From: Cynocephalus volans
Taxonomy: Eukaryota > Chordata > Mammalia > Dermoptera > Cynocephalidae
DNA: 64,000 bases
Direction of reading: 5' to 3'
Assembly (NCBI RefSeq): GCF_027409185.1
Contig: NC_084471.1
Span: forward strand, 9,652,035 to 9,716,034
In this document: positions 49,204-60,489 of the stretch, one piece after another
Position numbering within the stretch: the stretch's first letter is position 1
Layout of the letters: every line of letters begins with the position of its first letter
Notes under the pieces: model-generated
What the model was told of the DNA's origin: nothing
Databases searched by the model: none
The model's input: the letters and a program-made list of their open reading frames with translations, nothing else
Position numbers and translations under genes: made by a program

Positions 49204-51045
49204 CAGGACTTCCACTTCCAGGAAGATGGGTAGAGTTGGTTTTCCTTACTCTTCTTGCTAAATGCAACCAAAATTTCCAGACAAAACACATCTGAAAGAG
49301 TAAGAAGACTGAATGATGGAGAGAAAAAGGCAGACCAGCTAGATACCTCGAGACTGAGTAATGATGCAGTGCTGAGTTTCCCGAGTTTTCCTTGTATCTT
49401 GTATATCTCAGACATACAAAGGAGAAGAAGCTGGAAAAAGCTGAAGAACCCGGAAATGCCAATGGGCACAGACAAAAAAGCCCCAACATCTCAGCAAAAT
49501 TGAAAAATTTAAAAAGCCCCAACAAAAGCCTGTTCTCCCTAGCCAAAGAACCAGGAAACGGCAGCTCTGAAAGGCAAAAAATTTCAGACAATAACTGCTC
49601 TACTCCACCCAAACAATACAGGGAAAAAAAACGTGGCCCCGTCCATTCCAGCAAAGGTTGAGTGGGGGGCCTACTCTCTACAGCTGGCAAGTCTGTCATC
49701 AGGTCCCCAACACCTGTGCCACGGTGGTTCAGGAGAAGGCTAATTAGAGCAGGAACTTTCATCCCTTCAGCTGATAATGAGCTTTCTTACCCGTGGTGTA
49801 AGTGGGGACAAATAGGGAGCCTGGACTTCGTCCCCACCAGCAGTAACGAGGTGCCCCTTCCCCTCCCTGCTAGGGCGGTGTTAAAGAAAGCCAATTAAAA
49901 CAGAAAGTTTAAATAAGACCCTGAGTCTCATAACATAATATAAGATGTCCAATGTCAATTGAAAATTATTCAATTTACCAACCACTGTGAGATTTCAAAC
50001 TGAATGAAAAAAGACTATCAATAGATTCTAACACTGAGATGACAACGATGTTAGAATTATCTAACAAAGATGTAAAACCACCATGATTTTAAAAGTGTTT
50101 CAATGAGCAATTATGCACATGCTTGAAACACATGAAAAAGCAGAATGCTTGCTTTGGTAGCACATACACTAACACTGGAATGATATAGACAAGATTGCAT
50201 GGTTTGTGTGCAAGGAGGCCTTGCAAATTCACGAAGTGTTCAATACTAAAAGAAGTAGAAAACCTCAGCAAAGAAATCAAAGATGTAAAGAAGAACAGAG
50301 TGGAAGTTTTAGAACTGAAAAATGCAATAACTGAATTAGAAAATCTTAGTGGATGGGATCAGCAGAAGAACAAAAGTGACGGGGGAAAAAATACACTGAA
50401 CTAGAAGATAAAACAATAGAAATCACCCAAACAGAACAGGAGAGAGAAAATAGACTGAACACAAAACAAAACAGAGCCTTGGGGGCCTCAGAGGCTATTT
50501 CCAGAGATCTAATATTTGTGTCATAGAGTTCCAGAGGAAGAGGACACAGAGGGACAGGCTAAAAAGGTAATTGATGAAATAATGTTTGAATACTTCCCAA
50601 ACTTGGCAAGAAATATAAACTTATAGATTCAAGAAGCTGAGCAAACCCTAAAGAGAATAAAGTCAAAGAAATTCATGCCAAGATTATGCATCACAATTAA
50701 ACTTCTGAAAACTAAAGACAGGAAAAATTTTGAAAGAAGCCAGAGAAAAAACACACCTTACCTGTAGAGGAAAAATCATTTGAATGGTGTGGATTTCTCA
50801 TCAGAAACCATGGAGGCAAGAAAGAAGTGGCGAAATATTTTTCAATGCAGAAAACAGACAAGAAAACTTGCTGACCCATAATTCTATACCCAGTGAAAAT
50901 GTCCTTCAGAAATGAAGGGGAGAATCCAAACATTCTCAGATGAAGGAAAACTAGGGGAATTTGTCAGCAGCAGACCTACCACCTAAATGGCTAAAGGAAG
51001 TTCTCTAAACAGAAAGAAAACAAGAAAACAAGAAAACTGATCCAT
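49204..51045 (+). repeat. HAL1/L1-type LINE, 5' end and ORF1 region
   Basis: It starts ggacttccacttccaggaag and continues through a decayed ORF1 region: coiled-coil-like text near 50240-50350 (ctcagcaaagaaatcaaag), then aaacttctgaaaactaaagac, catcagaaaccatggaggc and ccagtgaaaatgtccttcag, and finally ggctaaaggaagttctctaaac. The last segments are typical of HAL1. No intact frame remains. A U6 pseudogene interrupts it. Confidence 0.78.
50145..50248 (+). pseudogene. U6 spliceosomal snRNA pseudogene
   Basis: Near full-length copy of U6 (about 104 bp). The start atgcttgctttggtagcac matches gtgctcgcttcggcagcac. The ACAGAGA-box region reads gatatagacaagatt. The end caaattcacgaagtgttc matches the U6 3' end. 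Many substitutions, a changed catalytic ACAGAGA box and the absence of a U6 promoter upstream mark it as a dead retrocopy. It sits inside the HAL1/L1 ORF1 region. Confidence 0.88.
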
Positions 51046-52930
51046 GGATTGAAAGATTCAACATACTAAAGATATCAATTTTTACCAAATTGATAATACA
51101 GTTTAACACAATTCCTATCAAAATCAAAGTAAGTTTTTGTGGTCATAGACAAACTTTTTCTGAAATTTATATGGAAAGGAAAAGGCACTAGAATAGCTAC
51201 AACAATTTTGAAATGGAAGACTACAGTGGGAATAATCCCTTTATTTGCTTTCAAGACTTATTCTACAGTAATTAAGCTACAGTAATTAAGACTGTCTGAT
51301 GCTGGTGGAGGAAAGACACATAGATCAGTGGAACAGAACAGAGAACCCAGAGAAAGACCTATTCAAACATGCACGACTGAAGTTTGACAAAAGTGCAAAA
51401 GTAATTCTGTGGAGGAAAGAGAGCATTTTTAACAAATCGCACTGGAGCCATTGGACATCCATAGGTAAACAATGAAACAAAACAAGACAAAAAACCCTAG
51501 ACCTATGTCTCACACCTTATACAAAATTAACTCAACTTGTATTATGAACTTAAATGTAAAACATAAAACTACAAAACTTTTAGAATAAAACATAGGAGAA
51601 AATATGCAAGATCTAGAGCCAGAGTTCTTAGACTTGACACCAAAGGCATGATCCATAAAAAGAATGATTGATAAATTGGGCTTCATCAGAGTTAAAAACT
51701 TTTGCTCTGTGAAAGGCCCTGTTAAGAGGATGAACAGACAGCTACCGGGTGGGAGAAAGTATTTGCAAACCACATATCTGACAAAGCACTAATAATTTTA
51801 ATATATAGAGAAAGAACCCTTAAAACTCAACAGTCAAAAAACAATGCAATTAAAAAACAGGCAAAAGGCATGAAGAGATATTTCATTGGGGCCGGCTTGT
51901 GGCTCACTCGGGAGAGTGCGGTGCTGATAACACCAAGGCCACGGGTTCGGATCCCATATAGGGATGGCCGGTTAGCTCACTGGGTGAGCGTGGTGCTGAC
52001 AACACCAAGTCAAGGGTTAAGATCCCCTTACCGGTCATCTTTAAAAAAAAAAAAAAAAAGATATTTCATTGAAGAAAATATACAAGATGGTGAAAAAGCA
52101 AATGAAGAAGTGTTCAATTAGGGAAATGCAAACTGAAACGAGGTGTTACTACGCACCTATCAGAATGGCTAAAATAAAAAACTGTGACAACGCCAAATGC
52201 TGGCAAGAATGCAGAGAAGCTGGATCGTTCATACATTGCAGGTGGGAATGCAAAATGGCACAGCCATGCTGGAAAACAGTTCGGTGGTGTCTTTAAAAAG
52301 TAAACATGCAACTATCATACAACTCAGCTATTGCAATCCTGGCATTTATTCCAGAGAAATGAAGACTTCTATTCACATAAAAACTCATACATGAATATTT
52401 ATAGCAGCTTTATTCATAATTACCAGAAACTGGAAAAAAACAGATATCCTTCAAAGGGTGAATGGCTAAACTGTGGTACAACCATACCCTGTCAGCCATA
52501 AGAAGCAGTGAATTATTATGCAACCATCTGGATGAATCCCCAGGGAATTATGCTTAATGAAAAAAGCCAATTCCACAAGGTTATGTACTGTGTGATTCTA
52601 TTTATTTAACATTCTTGAAATGACAAAGTTACAGAAATGGAGAACAGATTAGCGCTTGCGAGGAGTTAAGGTGGGGATGGAGGTGGGAGGGAAGTGGATG
52701 TATCTATAAAATAGGGCAACGTGAGGGATCCTTGCCTTGGTGCAGATGTTCAGTATCTTGACAATATTTATATCAATATCCTGGTTGCAATATTGTAATA
52801 CAGTTTTGCAAGATGTTAGCATTGGAGAAAACTGGACAAAGGGCACACAGGATCTCTTTGTATTATTTCTTACAATTGTGTGTATAATCTACAATTATCT
52901 CAAAAAAATAAGCTTAATTAAAAGATAGTG
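51046..52930 (+). repeat. L1 ORF2 3' region and 3'UTR
   Basis: It follows the HAL1-like part abruptly: gatatcaatttttaccaaattg, tatggaaaggaaaaggcac, gatcagtggaacagaacagag, ttgataaattgggcttcatc, ggagaaagtatttgcaaacc, and later tgctggcaagaatgcagag and gcagctttattcataattacc. The 3'UTR runs to about 52920. The reading frame is broken and a CYN is inserted at 51889. Confidence 0.85.
51889..52058 (+). repeat. CYN SINE dimer in L1
   Basis: gggccggcttgtggctcact to ggtcatctttaaaaaaaaa. The target duplication agatatttcattg lies at 51876-51888 and 52059-52071. Confidence 0.95.
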
Positions 52931-53317
52931 TTAGGCACCATTTAAAGGTACAGACCCCCTATCTCATTTTGGCAGAAACATTGTGTCCTGTTCCCCTTTC
53001 TCCTCCTTCACCACCCATTCCATGTGATAAGGACCAGCTACATAATTTGCAGGGCCCTTTGTTCAGAAATGATTAAGAATTTCAAGATATTGACAGCAGA
53101 GCATGAAATCACCTCTGAGTGCAAGGCCCTGTACGACTGTACAGGTCCCACCCTGTGGTGTTGGCTCTGCTTGTGATTCTGGTTGGGCTGCCAATCACCA
53201 TCTCATCTACCTTGACAGGAGAGGGTCGTGGTTACTTCTATGGAATCCTTCCAGGGAAGTCATAGACTCATAAAGTGAAGCAGGGAGAGGGAGACAAGTC
53301 TCTTTTTTCTTCCTCTA
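52931..53317. other. Intergenic, nothing recognised
   Basis: No confident repeat or gene. Confidence 0.4.
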
Positions 53318-53600
53318 GGATGAGTTATTTATTGAACAAATACTTATGAAGCATCCACCGCGTGCCAGGCTCTGTGCTATGTGTTGGGGATACGCTGGTG
53401 CCCAAGACAAATGTCGTAGGTAGTCCTAGCCCTCATGTAGCTTATATTCTACACATAGAGGCAGACAACAATAATTACAAATTGGGTTAAATGCAACATA
53501 AAAGAAGTAAATGGGGATGCTGTGAGCGAAAATAACCATGGTAGCCAGATATATACAATTCCTATCCTATATACGAAGAAAGTGAAGGTGAGCTGTTAGA
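53318..53600 (-). repeat. LINE2 3' region
   Basis: Antisense L2: gagttatttattgaacaaatac, gcgtgccaggctctgtgctatg, gttggggatacgctggtgcc and cctcatgtagcttatattctac. Confidence 0.85.
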
Positions 53601-53714
53601 TAACCTGTCTTAAGATCAGAGAGTTGGTTAATGGCTAAGGAGAGATTCTGAGGAGTAGGTGACACCAAAACCTTTCCAACTGCATCTTGCCAATTTGGAT
53701 AATTGAAAATTTAC

Positions 53715-53940
53715 ATACTTGCACAAGAATGGGAGGCAGCATAGCATAGGAGGGTTGTCAAGGGTTCAGGGTCTGAGTCATGGCTGGATTCAACCCTGAC
53801 TTGGGCAAGTTACTTCAACTTCTGTATGTCTTGGTTTTCTCATTTATAAAATGAGGGAGGTTAAGAATAGTTGCTGCAAAGATTAAATGCTCCACCCAGT
53901 ACCTCACACATACTGAGCGCTCAGTAAGAGTTAGCACAAC
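53715..53940 (+). repeat. MIR
   Basis: gcagcatagcataggaggg, gtctgagtcatggctggattcaacc, acttgggcaagttacttcaac, tttctcatttataaaatgaggg and cacacatactgagcgctcag: a near-complete MIR. Confidence 0.9.
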
Positions 53941-53944
53941 AGAT

Positions 53945-54122
53945 CATAGTTCTGAGTCTGAAGAACTGAATTCTGTCCAGATCTTGTACTTACCATATGA
54001 AGTCACATCTTCTGTGAGCTTATTTCCCTCATCTGTAAAATGAGGGTATGATGTGCCCCATGAGGTCATCATAAGCATAAATGAGATAATAATGTATGTG
54101 AAAGTGCTGTACAAATGTGGCA
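53945..54122 (+). repeat. Second MIR in tandem
   Basis: gttctgagtctgaagaactg, ccctcatctgtaaaatgaggg, cataaatgagataataatg and gtgaaagtgctgtacaaatg. It lies in the same orientation directly after the previous MIR. Confidence 0.85.
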
Positions 54123-54139
54123 GTTCTACTGAAAAACTC

Positions 54140-54395
54140 CTGGGGTATCTTCTCTGACAAGTGGTTGCAACTCCCTCCTGCAATGCAGTTCATCTCTTCC
54201 CTCCTTTGGACACTCACTGTGACTTGTATATTCCTCTATGATGACATGATATTGCATTGTAATTATTGACAAGCAGAGTAAGAGCTCTTTGAGGGCAGGG
54301 ACTGTGTGTTTCCTCTTCACCTTTGTACCCCTAGCATGCAGCACGGTCACAGCTCAGTGCAAGCTGAGTGACTGATGCTGAGTGTGGGCCCTGTC
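54140..54395 (+). repeat. LINE2 3' end
   Basis: Plus-strand L2 terminus: ggggtatcttctctgacaag, gagctctttgagggcagggac and agctcagtgcaagctgagtgac. Confidence 0.75.
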
Positions 54396-54621
54396 ATGTG
54401 TCAGCTCGCCATCAGTCCTGAGCTAGTCTTTCACCCACAGCCACATTTTAATTACAGGTAGGCTTCTTCCTGTTGCCCAGCAGCACACATCTGCACTCCC
54501 TCTCTTCTGCCAGTTGTTTGTAGAGAATACGAAGCCACATTTAATATTAAAAAAAAAAAATCTATTGGGGTCTATGTTGGCCCTTTCTATGTTATTCCCA
54601 TTTACATTGGCGTGTTTATTT
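54396..54621. other. Intergenic, nothing recognised
   Basis: No confident repeat or gene. Confidence 0.4.
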
Positions 54622-54635
54622 AAGATACATTTTGG

Positions 54636-54802
54636 GGGCCGGCCCGTGGCTCACTCGGGAGAGTGCGGTGCTGATAACACCAAGGCCCCAGGTTCGGATC
54701 CCATATACGGATGGCCGGTTCGCTCACTGGCTGAGCGTGGTGCTGACAACACCAAGTCAAGGGTTAAGATCCCCTTACCGGTCATCTTTAAAAAAAAAAA
54801 AA
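54636..54802 (+). repeat. CYN SINE dimer
   Basis: gggccggcccgtggctcact to ggtcatctttaaaaaaaaa. The target duplication aagatacattttgg lies at 54622-54635 and 54803-54816. Confidence 0.95.
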
Positions 54803-55189
54803 AAGATACATTTTGGTATAAATTATTGCATTTTGTAGTTATGTTATGCTTATGTGTGTTGTGAAATTTTTGAGGCTAAGATTTATGTCACTAACTCTCA
54901 CTAATCTTCTCCATGCACATTTTTAAATATAAGTAACTGAAGTCACTCTGAAGATGCCTTTTGGCTGGCTGTGTATTAGTTTTTTGGGACTTTTTCGGTT
55001 GTCCACAAATGATTTAGGTGAATATGATCAAATTGGTTGTCCAGGACCTGAATAAGATCTAAGATAAATTCTAAATGGTCCCAGAACAAAAAGCAGGAAA
55101 AAAACTGGAGAAGGAACTCAATCAAGAACTTATTTTGTTGTTTAGTGTGACCTTTTGAAAGTTTACCTTCAGAAGACATACAAATGACA

Positions 55190-55748
55190 GACAAAAAAAC
55201 AGAGAACAAATGCTGGTGAGGATGCCGGGAAAGAGGAAGACTTCTACACTGTTGGCGGGACTGTAAATCAGCACAGCCTTTATGGAAAACAGTATGGAGG
55301 TTCCGTAAACAACTACAGATAGAACTGCCATACAATCCAGCAATCCCACTACTGGGTATACATCCAATGGAATGGAAATCATCATGTCTAAGGGATACCT
55401 GTGCTCCCATGTTCATTGCAGCTCTACTTACAATAGCAAAAATATGGAACCAACCTAAGTGTCCATTGATGGATGACTGGATAAAGAAACTGTGGTATGT
55501 TACACAATGGAATACTACTCTGCCATAAAAAAGGATGAGATTCTGCCATTTGCAGCAACACAGATGAGTCTGGAGAAAATTATGTTAAGGTAAAATAAGC
55601 CAGACGAGAGAAATACCGCATGTTCTCACTCATAACTGGGTGCTAAGAAAAAAGGAAAGAAGGAAAGAAAGAGAAAGAAAGGAAGGAAGGAAGGAAGGAA
55701 GGAAGGAAGGAAGGAAGGAAGGAAGGAAGGAAGGAAGGAAGGAAGGAA

Positions 55749-55798
<50 letters not shown>

Positions 55799-55960
55799 AA
55801 AGACCACAATACATTGAACTTTCAGAAGGAGAGAACAAAGCTACGGATGCTAGAGATGGGGAGCTGGGGAGTGATAGGTCAGGTAAAGGGCACAGAGAAA
55901 AGTCACGATTTGTAATAATGAATAAGCTAATAATAAATAATACAAATTTTAAAAAGTTTA
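55190..55960 (+). repeat. L1 3' region with GGAA tract
   Basis: End of ORF2 (aaatgctggtgaggatgcc, cccactactgggtatacatcc, ggaatactactctgcc, gttctcactcataactggg) followed by a 3'UTR. The 3'UTR holds a GGAA/GAAA tract, then acaatacattgaactttcag, ctagagatggggagctggg and the end ataatgaataagctaataat. It is collinear with the minus-strand copy at 1514-2345. Confidence 0.88.
55645..55801. repeat. (GGAA)n(GAAA)n microsatellite in L1 3'UTR
   Basis: About 155 bp of purine tetranucleotides on the plus strand. Frames through it are repeat artefacts. Confidence 0.97.
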
Positions 55961-56640
55961 CCTCGACAAGGTGTTGCATCAATTAGCAACTTGATGTAAA
56001 ACAATAAAATGGTGGAAAACCTGTTACTTTTGGCAAGTTAAATTTTAATTAGAATGGTATCAAACCTTGTTATTTTCTTCTCTATCAGGAGATCTTCAGA
56101 TTTATACTTTGGTCTTACACATTAAAAAGAAAAGACTCCTGGATTTTGCTGCAAAAGGATTTTATACACAGTATAACTTTATTATCTGTACAGTCATAAA
56201 ACCAGAAAATGTGGGGAGCAGCCGCGTTTCTGGGATTTCAGCCGCCGCCAGCAGGCGGGCCCTCTGTGCCCTGACTTCTGCAGCTGATCGAGGATTCGAG
56301 AAAGTCCACTTCCTTCCTTTGTCACACAGCCTGCTGCTGGAGGCTTCCTGCTTTCGCTAACATTTAGGATGCCTCCCCATCCCATTTGGCTTCTCTTTCA
56401 GCTCCTGCAAAACCAATTCCTGATATGACATTTTCTGTTTTAAATACTTAGAGTGGCTTCTGTTTTCCTGACTGGACTCCTACTGATACAAGACGTTAGA
56501 GGTTAAGTACCACAATAATGATCGCTTTTTGTTATCCTGGTTAGTTCCACAGGGGTAGTTACTAGCTTAGAAGTGAGTCCAATGATCCACTCAAGAAACG
56601 TGACCACACAAGACAGTAACAAAATAGTAGAGAGTTTAGG
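55961..56640. other. Intergenic, unassigned
   Basis: The end near 56455-56495 (gagtggcttctgttttcctgac, ctcctactgatac) resembles the 3' end of an old LTR. A GC-richer patch with a few CpGs lies at 56210-56300. No gene could be supported. Confidence 0.4.
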
Positions 56641-56900
56641 GAGATTTTGAGAATACATCACTGTGCATTTCGGTAGGCCGAGGAAATGGTCTTTAGGGAA
56701 AAGGATGAGGGGAATTTTAGAGAAGGTAGAGTCACGGTGGAAGTGGAAGGTGAGGGGTCAGGGCACAGGCGGAAGAGAATCAAGGGCTGAGACGGAAGGA
56801 AGCAGGCACCTTGACTTCTAAGGGGGTGAAAAGGAGGGAGTTCACTTCTGATGCTTTCATTGAAAACGGAGGGATCACCTGTAGCTAAATTTGAGGTGAT
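56641..56900 (-). repeat. Probable LINE2 interior
   Basis: Antisense L2-like text: gaggaaatggtctttagggaaaag, gtagagtcacggtggaagtgg. Weak. Confidence 0.4.
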
Positions 56901-56924
56901 GGTACTGAAAATGGTTTGGAATAG

Positions 56925-57118
56925 GCTGTGGGAATCAGCATGCTGTTGCCAAAGCACCTTGATCTTGGAGCTAGGAAACTTGTTTGCAGACCTGACCACA
57001 CTGACCACACACATGACCTGAGGCAAGTCCTTCTGTCTCTTTAGATACATCTGTCAGGGGAATGGACAGAGTCACCAACATCCCTTTTACCTCTGAAATT
57101 CTGATTCTGTGACAGTGC
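56925..57118 (+). repeat. MIR
   Basis: caccttgatcttggagctagg, acatgacctgaggcaagtcc, atacatctgtcaggggaatgg and ttacctctgaaattctgattc follow the MIR order. Confidence 0.65.
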
Positions 57119-57252
57119 TAGCTTGCACCCACCCCTTCTGGTTCTTTCTAATGGAGCAGCACAAGATGAAACGTTTCACTGACAGCCATTCAAATCTTTG
57201 GAGCCAGCCAACGTATTCCTACTATCTTCCTCCACTGTTCCAGGCTTTTCTT

Positions 57253-57425
57253 TACTTTTTTTTTTTTTTTAAAGATGACCGGTAAGGGGATCTTAACCGT
57301 TGACTTGGTGTTGTCAGCACCACGCTCAGCCAGTGAGCTAACCAGCCATCCCTATATAGGATCCGAACCTGCGGCCTTGGTGTTATCAGCAACACACTCT
57401 CCCGAGTGAGCCACGGGCCGGCCCT
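57253..57425 (-). repeat. CYN SINE dimer
   Basis: Two units. The target duplication caggcttttctt lies at 57241-57252 and 57426-57437. Confidence 0.95.
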
Positions 57426-57489
57426 CAGGCTTTTCTTATGACACTATTTCTTGATAACTTTCCCCTGGGCACACATCTTTTTAAAAATA

Positions 57490-57858
57490 CAAGGGTACTT
57501 CAAAAAGCTCTTGGAAGGGCCAGCCTGTGGCTCACTTGGGAGAGTGTGGTGCTGATAACACCAAGGCCACGGGTTCGGATCCTATATAGGGCCGGCCCAT
57601 GGCTCACTTGGGAGAGCGTGGTGCTGACAATATCAAGTCAAGGGTTAAGATCCCCTTACCCGTCATCTTTAAAAGAAAAGAAAAGAAAACAAAACAAAAC
57701 AAAAAGCTCTTGGAAAATGGAAAAAAAATAACATGAAAAAGAAAAAAGAAAAAGAAAAAAACCAAAAAACAAGAACAACAACAAAAAAAAAAAAAAAAGA
57801 AAAGAAAAGAAAGGATAATAGAGATCCTTCCACGAACTTTTTGAAGACCCCTCATAGG
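57490..57858. mobile_element. Terminal-inverted-repeat element split by a CYN dimer
   Basis: Left end acaagggtacttcaaaaagc and right end cacgaactttttgaagacccc are inverted copies, as at 25313-25398. The A-rich centre has expanded (AAAAG/AAAAC repeats). A CYN dimer at 57517-57700 lies inside the left part. Confidence 0.6.
57517..57700 (+). repeat. CYN SINE dimer with shortened linker
   Basis: gggccagcctgtggctcact; at the junction, cctatataggg leads directly into a second ggccggcccatggctcac unit of the leading type instead of the usual second unit, then the normal ending. The target duplication aaaaagctcttggaa lies at 57502-57516 and 57701-57715. Confidence 0.92.
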
Positions 57859-58019
57859 TACTCCAAAGAGTGATACTCCAGAAAGAGCCTGATGACTGCA
57901 AGGGACCATGAGATTATAAACTCTGGTTATACTGATTTAGCATTTTTAGTCATTCTCCTTTTAGTTACTTAAATACTGTCAACCTCAATCTGCCTTTAGT
58001 CCTCTTCCTCTGGCCCACG
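57859..58019. other. Short intergenic gap
   Basis: Nothing recognised. Confidence 0.4.
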
Positions 58020-58232
58020 TGCTCATATAGTTCTTTCATTAAAATTTTTTATTGTGCTAAGATATATAGAGATTTTACCATTTTTAAGTGTGCAGTTCAG
58101 TGGCATTAAGCACATTCACATTGTTGGGCAACCATCACTGCCATCCTTCTCCAGAACTTTGTCATCTTCCCAAACTGAGACTTTGCACCCATTAAACACT
58201 AAATCCCCATTCCCCAGCCCCTGTAATCACTA

Positions 58233-58342
58233 CTTTTCTTCTTTCTTTTTTTATTGCTGCAGCTGGCTGGTTCAGGGATTGAACATTGGACCTTGGTGTT
58301 ATCAACACTGTGCTCTAACCAACTGAGCTAACCAGCCAGCCC
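58233..58342 (-). repeat. CYN SINE monomer in L1
   Basis: T-rich tail, tgcagctggctggttcaggg to ctaaccagccagcccc. Confidence 0.88.
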
Positions 58343-58496
58343 CTGCTTCTGCCTCTATGAATTTGACAACTCTAGGCACCTTATAAATGTGGAATCATAC
58401 GATATTTGTCCTTTTGTATCTGGCTTATTTCACTTAACATAATGTCTTCAAGGTTCATCCATGTTGTAGCACGTATTGTAATTTCATTCCTTTTCA

Positions 58497-58600
58497 GGGG
58501 CTCGCTGGTTAGCTCAGTTGGTTAGAGCACTGTGTTATAAGACCAAGGTCCAGGGTTTGGATCCCTGTACTGGCCAGCTACTGCCACCGCAAAAAGAAAA
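58497..58600 (+). repeat. CYN SINE monomer in L1
   Basis: ggggctcgctggttagctcag to actggccagctactgcc with an A-rich tail. It is adjacent to an inverted dimer. Confidence 0.88.
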
Positions 58601-58607
58601 GATTTTT

Positions 58608-58778
58608 TTGTTTGTTTTTTAAAAAGATGACCGGTAAGGGGATCTTGACCCTTGACTTGGTGTTGTCAGCACCACGCTCTCCCAAGTGAACTAACCGGCC
58701 ATCCCTATATAGGGATCTGAACCCGTGGCCTTGGTGTTATCAGCACCACACTCTCCATAGTGAGCCACGGGCTGGCCC
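58608..58778 (-). repeat. CYN SINE dimer in L1
   Basis: aaagatgaccggtaagggg to gccacgggctggccc. The flanks agattttt and agattttc form a short target duplication. It forms an inverted pair with the monomer at 58497-58600. Confidence 0.9.
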
Positions 58779-59050
58779 AAAGATTTTCATTTTTAAAGTC
58801 GAATAATATTCCATTGTATGTATATACCACATTGTGTTTATCCATTCATCTATCAATGGATATTTGGATTTTTTCTACCTTTTGGCTATTGTGAATAATG
58901 CTGCAGTGAACACTGGTGTACAAATATGTTTGAGTCATCCTTCCAATTCTTTGGGGTGTATACCCAGAATGGAATTGCTGGATCATATGGTAATTCTGTT
59001 TGATATTTGAGGACTGCCATGCTATCATAAATATTTTTGTCAAGAGCAGA

Positions 59051-59696
59051 CTCTTACAGGCTTCTGCAAGTGGACTCTATTCCTGCTGTAACTACTTTAC
59101 ACAATGTCAAATATAATTTACAATGTATATTGATACATATTGTAAGGAAGAATCACTCAAGTATAATGTATAGTCCACTACCCAGATGATAATCAGTGCA
59201 GAAGCTGGCTAAGTTTATTAGAATTTAATTGATGTAACATTAAGAGAAATACAACCAAAAATCAAGCAACGAAATACTTAATAACATCTTTCAAGATAAA
59301 TATTTTCATAAAATTTTTGTTATATCTTTGTATGCTTCTCAGTCTCAATTTTGTTTCCTAGGAAAAGATAGTATTCAGAGGCAACTATCTAGAACCACTG
59401 GGGTTTAAAAACTGGTGGAAATCTGGATCAATATTTACAATCACAAATGTTTACGTCCAAGGTAAGCTCTCATCAGTACAATTCTAGATTTTATGACCCT
59501 GATTTAGATGCCCCTGAGTAGTGTGACTTGAAATCAGTGTGCTGGGAGCCACTGATCCCGTCCTCAGGACAGCAAGATGGATGGAGCTTGGAGCAGCCAG
59601 AGCCCCCTCATGTCACCTGTCACCAGGAGCCCTGGCTTCACTGAAAGATGGCCAAAGAGATGCGCTGCTATGTGGTCATATATATATATATATGTT
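59051..59696. other. Intergenic, nothing recognised
   Basis: 59520-59670 is GC-richer with an open frame of 69 codons. I do not recognise it as a gene or a named repeat. Confidence 0.35.
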
Positions 59697-59757
59697 CTTG
59701 GGCAGTTGGCTGGTAGGGGGATTTGAACCTGTGACCACGGTGTTATAAGGCTGCACG
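59697..59757 (-). repeat. CYN SINE fragment
   Basis: gcagttggctggtaggggg to ggtgttataaggctgc corresponds to the 3' half of a monomer on the minus strand. A short TA run lies just before it. Confidence 0.75.
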
Positions 59758-60165
59758 GTCACCTACTTCAGGAGCGGTGAAGCTGACAGAGCAGTTGGTG
59801 TTTCAGATACGCAGTAACAGATGCTAGCCATGGGTGTCATGGGGGCTGAAGACTGGGCCAGGGCTCCTTGCAGGTACAGCTCCGTACAGCCCAGATCTCT
59901 GCTTTATATACACTGGGTACCTCTGACCTTCGCGGATGAAGTGCACTGTTGGTGGAATACAAACTATGAGCAGGGAGACTCTTCTAACAATACATGTACG
60001 TTCTGCGAATTATAGCTTCATTGTTTTGAAATATTTGATATAAAAGAAATCCATTGTGAATGGATTTCTGATATTTGATTAGAAATCCATTCACATTAAA
60101 CAATTTCTCACATTTGTTCATAAAAGGAAGTCACAAGATTTAATTTACATAAAGAGTATGATCCA
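59758..60165. other. Intergenic, unassigned
   Basis: 59758-60015 appears to continue the segment at 59520-59690 on the far side of the CYN fragment. 60030-60110 contains a small inverted repeat around gaaatccattgtgaatggatttc. No gene. Confidence 0.35.
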
Positions 60166-60489
60166 TTGTTTTTTAGTGTATTCAAAGTTGTGTAACTATT
60201 AGCACTATCTAATTCCACATTTTCATCATCTAAAAAAGAAACACTGTATCTCTCAGTGGTCCCTCTCCACTTCCCCCTACTCTCAAGCCTCTTGCAATCA
60301 TTAATCTACTTTCGGTTTCTATGGATTTGCCTACTTTAGACATTTCATATAAATTTAATTATACAACATATGGCCTTTTGTATCTGACTTCTTTCACTTA
60401 ACATGTTTTCAAGACTTATTCATGCTAATAATTTCATTCTGTGGATAGGCCCCATTTTGTCCACTTCATTAGTTCAATGGTAAATTTTT
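60166..60489 (-). repeat. Old L1 fragment, antisense
   Basis: ttagtgtattcaaagttgtgtaac, atctaattccacattttcatc, tttctatggatttgcctac and tatctgacttctttcacttaac are antisense L1 3' phrases. Confidence 0.8.

Larger units (their letters stand above)
58020..59050 (-). repeat. Old L1 3' region, antisense, with three CYN insertions
   Basis: Antisense L1: aagtgtgcagttcagtggcatt, tctccagaactttgtcatc, gtatctggcttatttcacttaac, aaggttcatccatgttgtagc, aatattccattgtatgtatatacc, attgtgaataatgctgcag and ttggggtgtatacccagaatgg. Confidence 0.88.
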
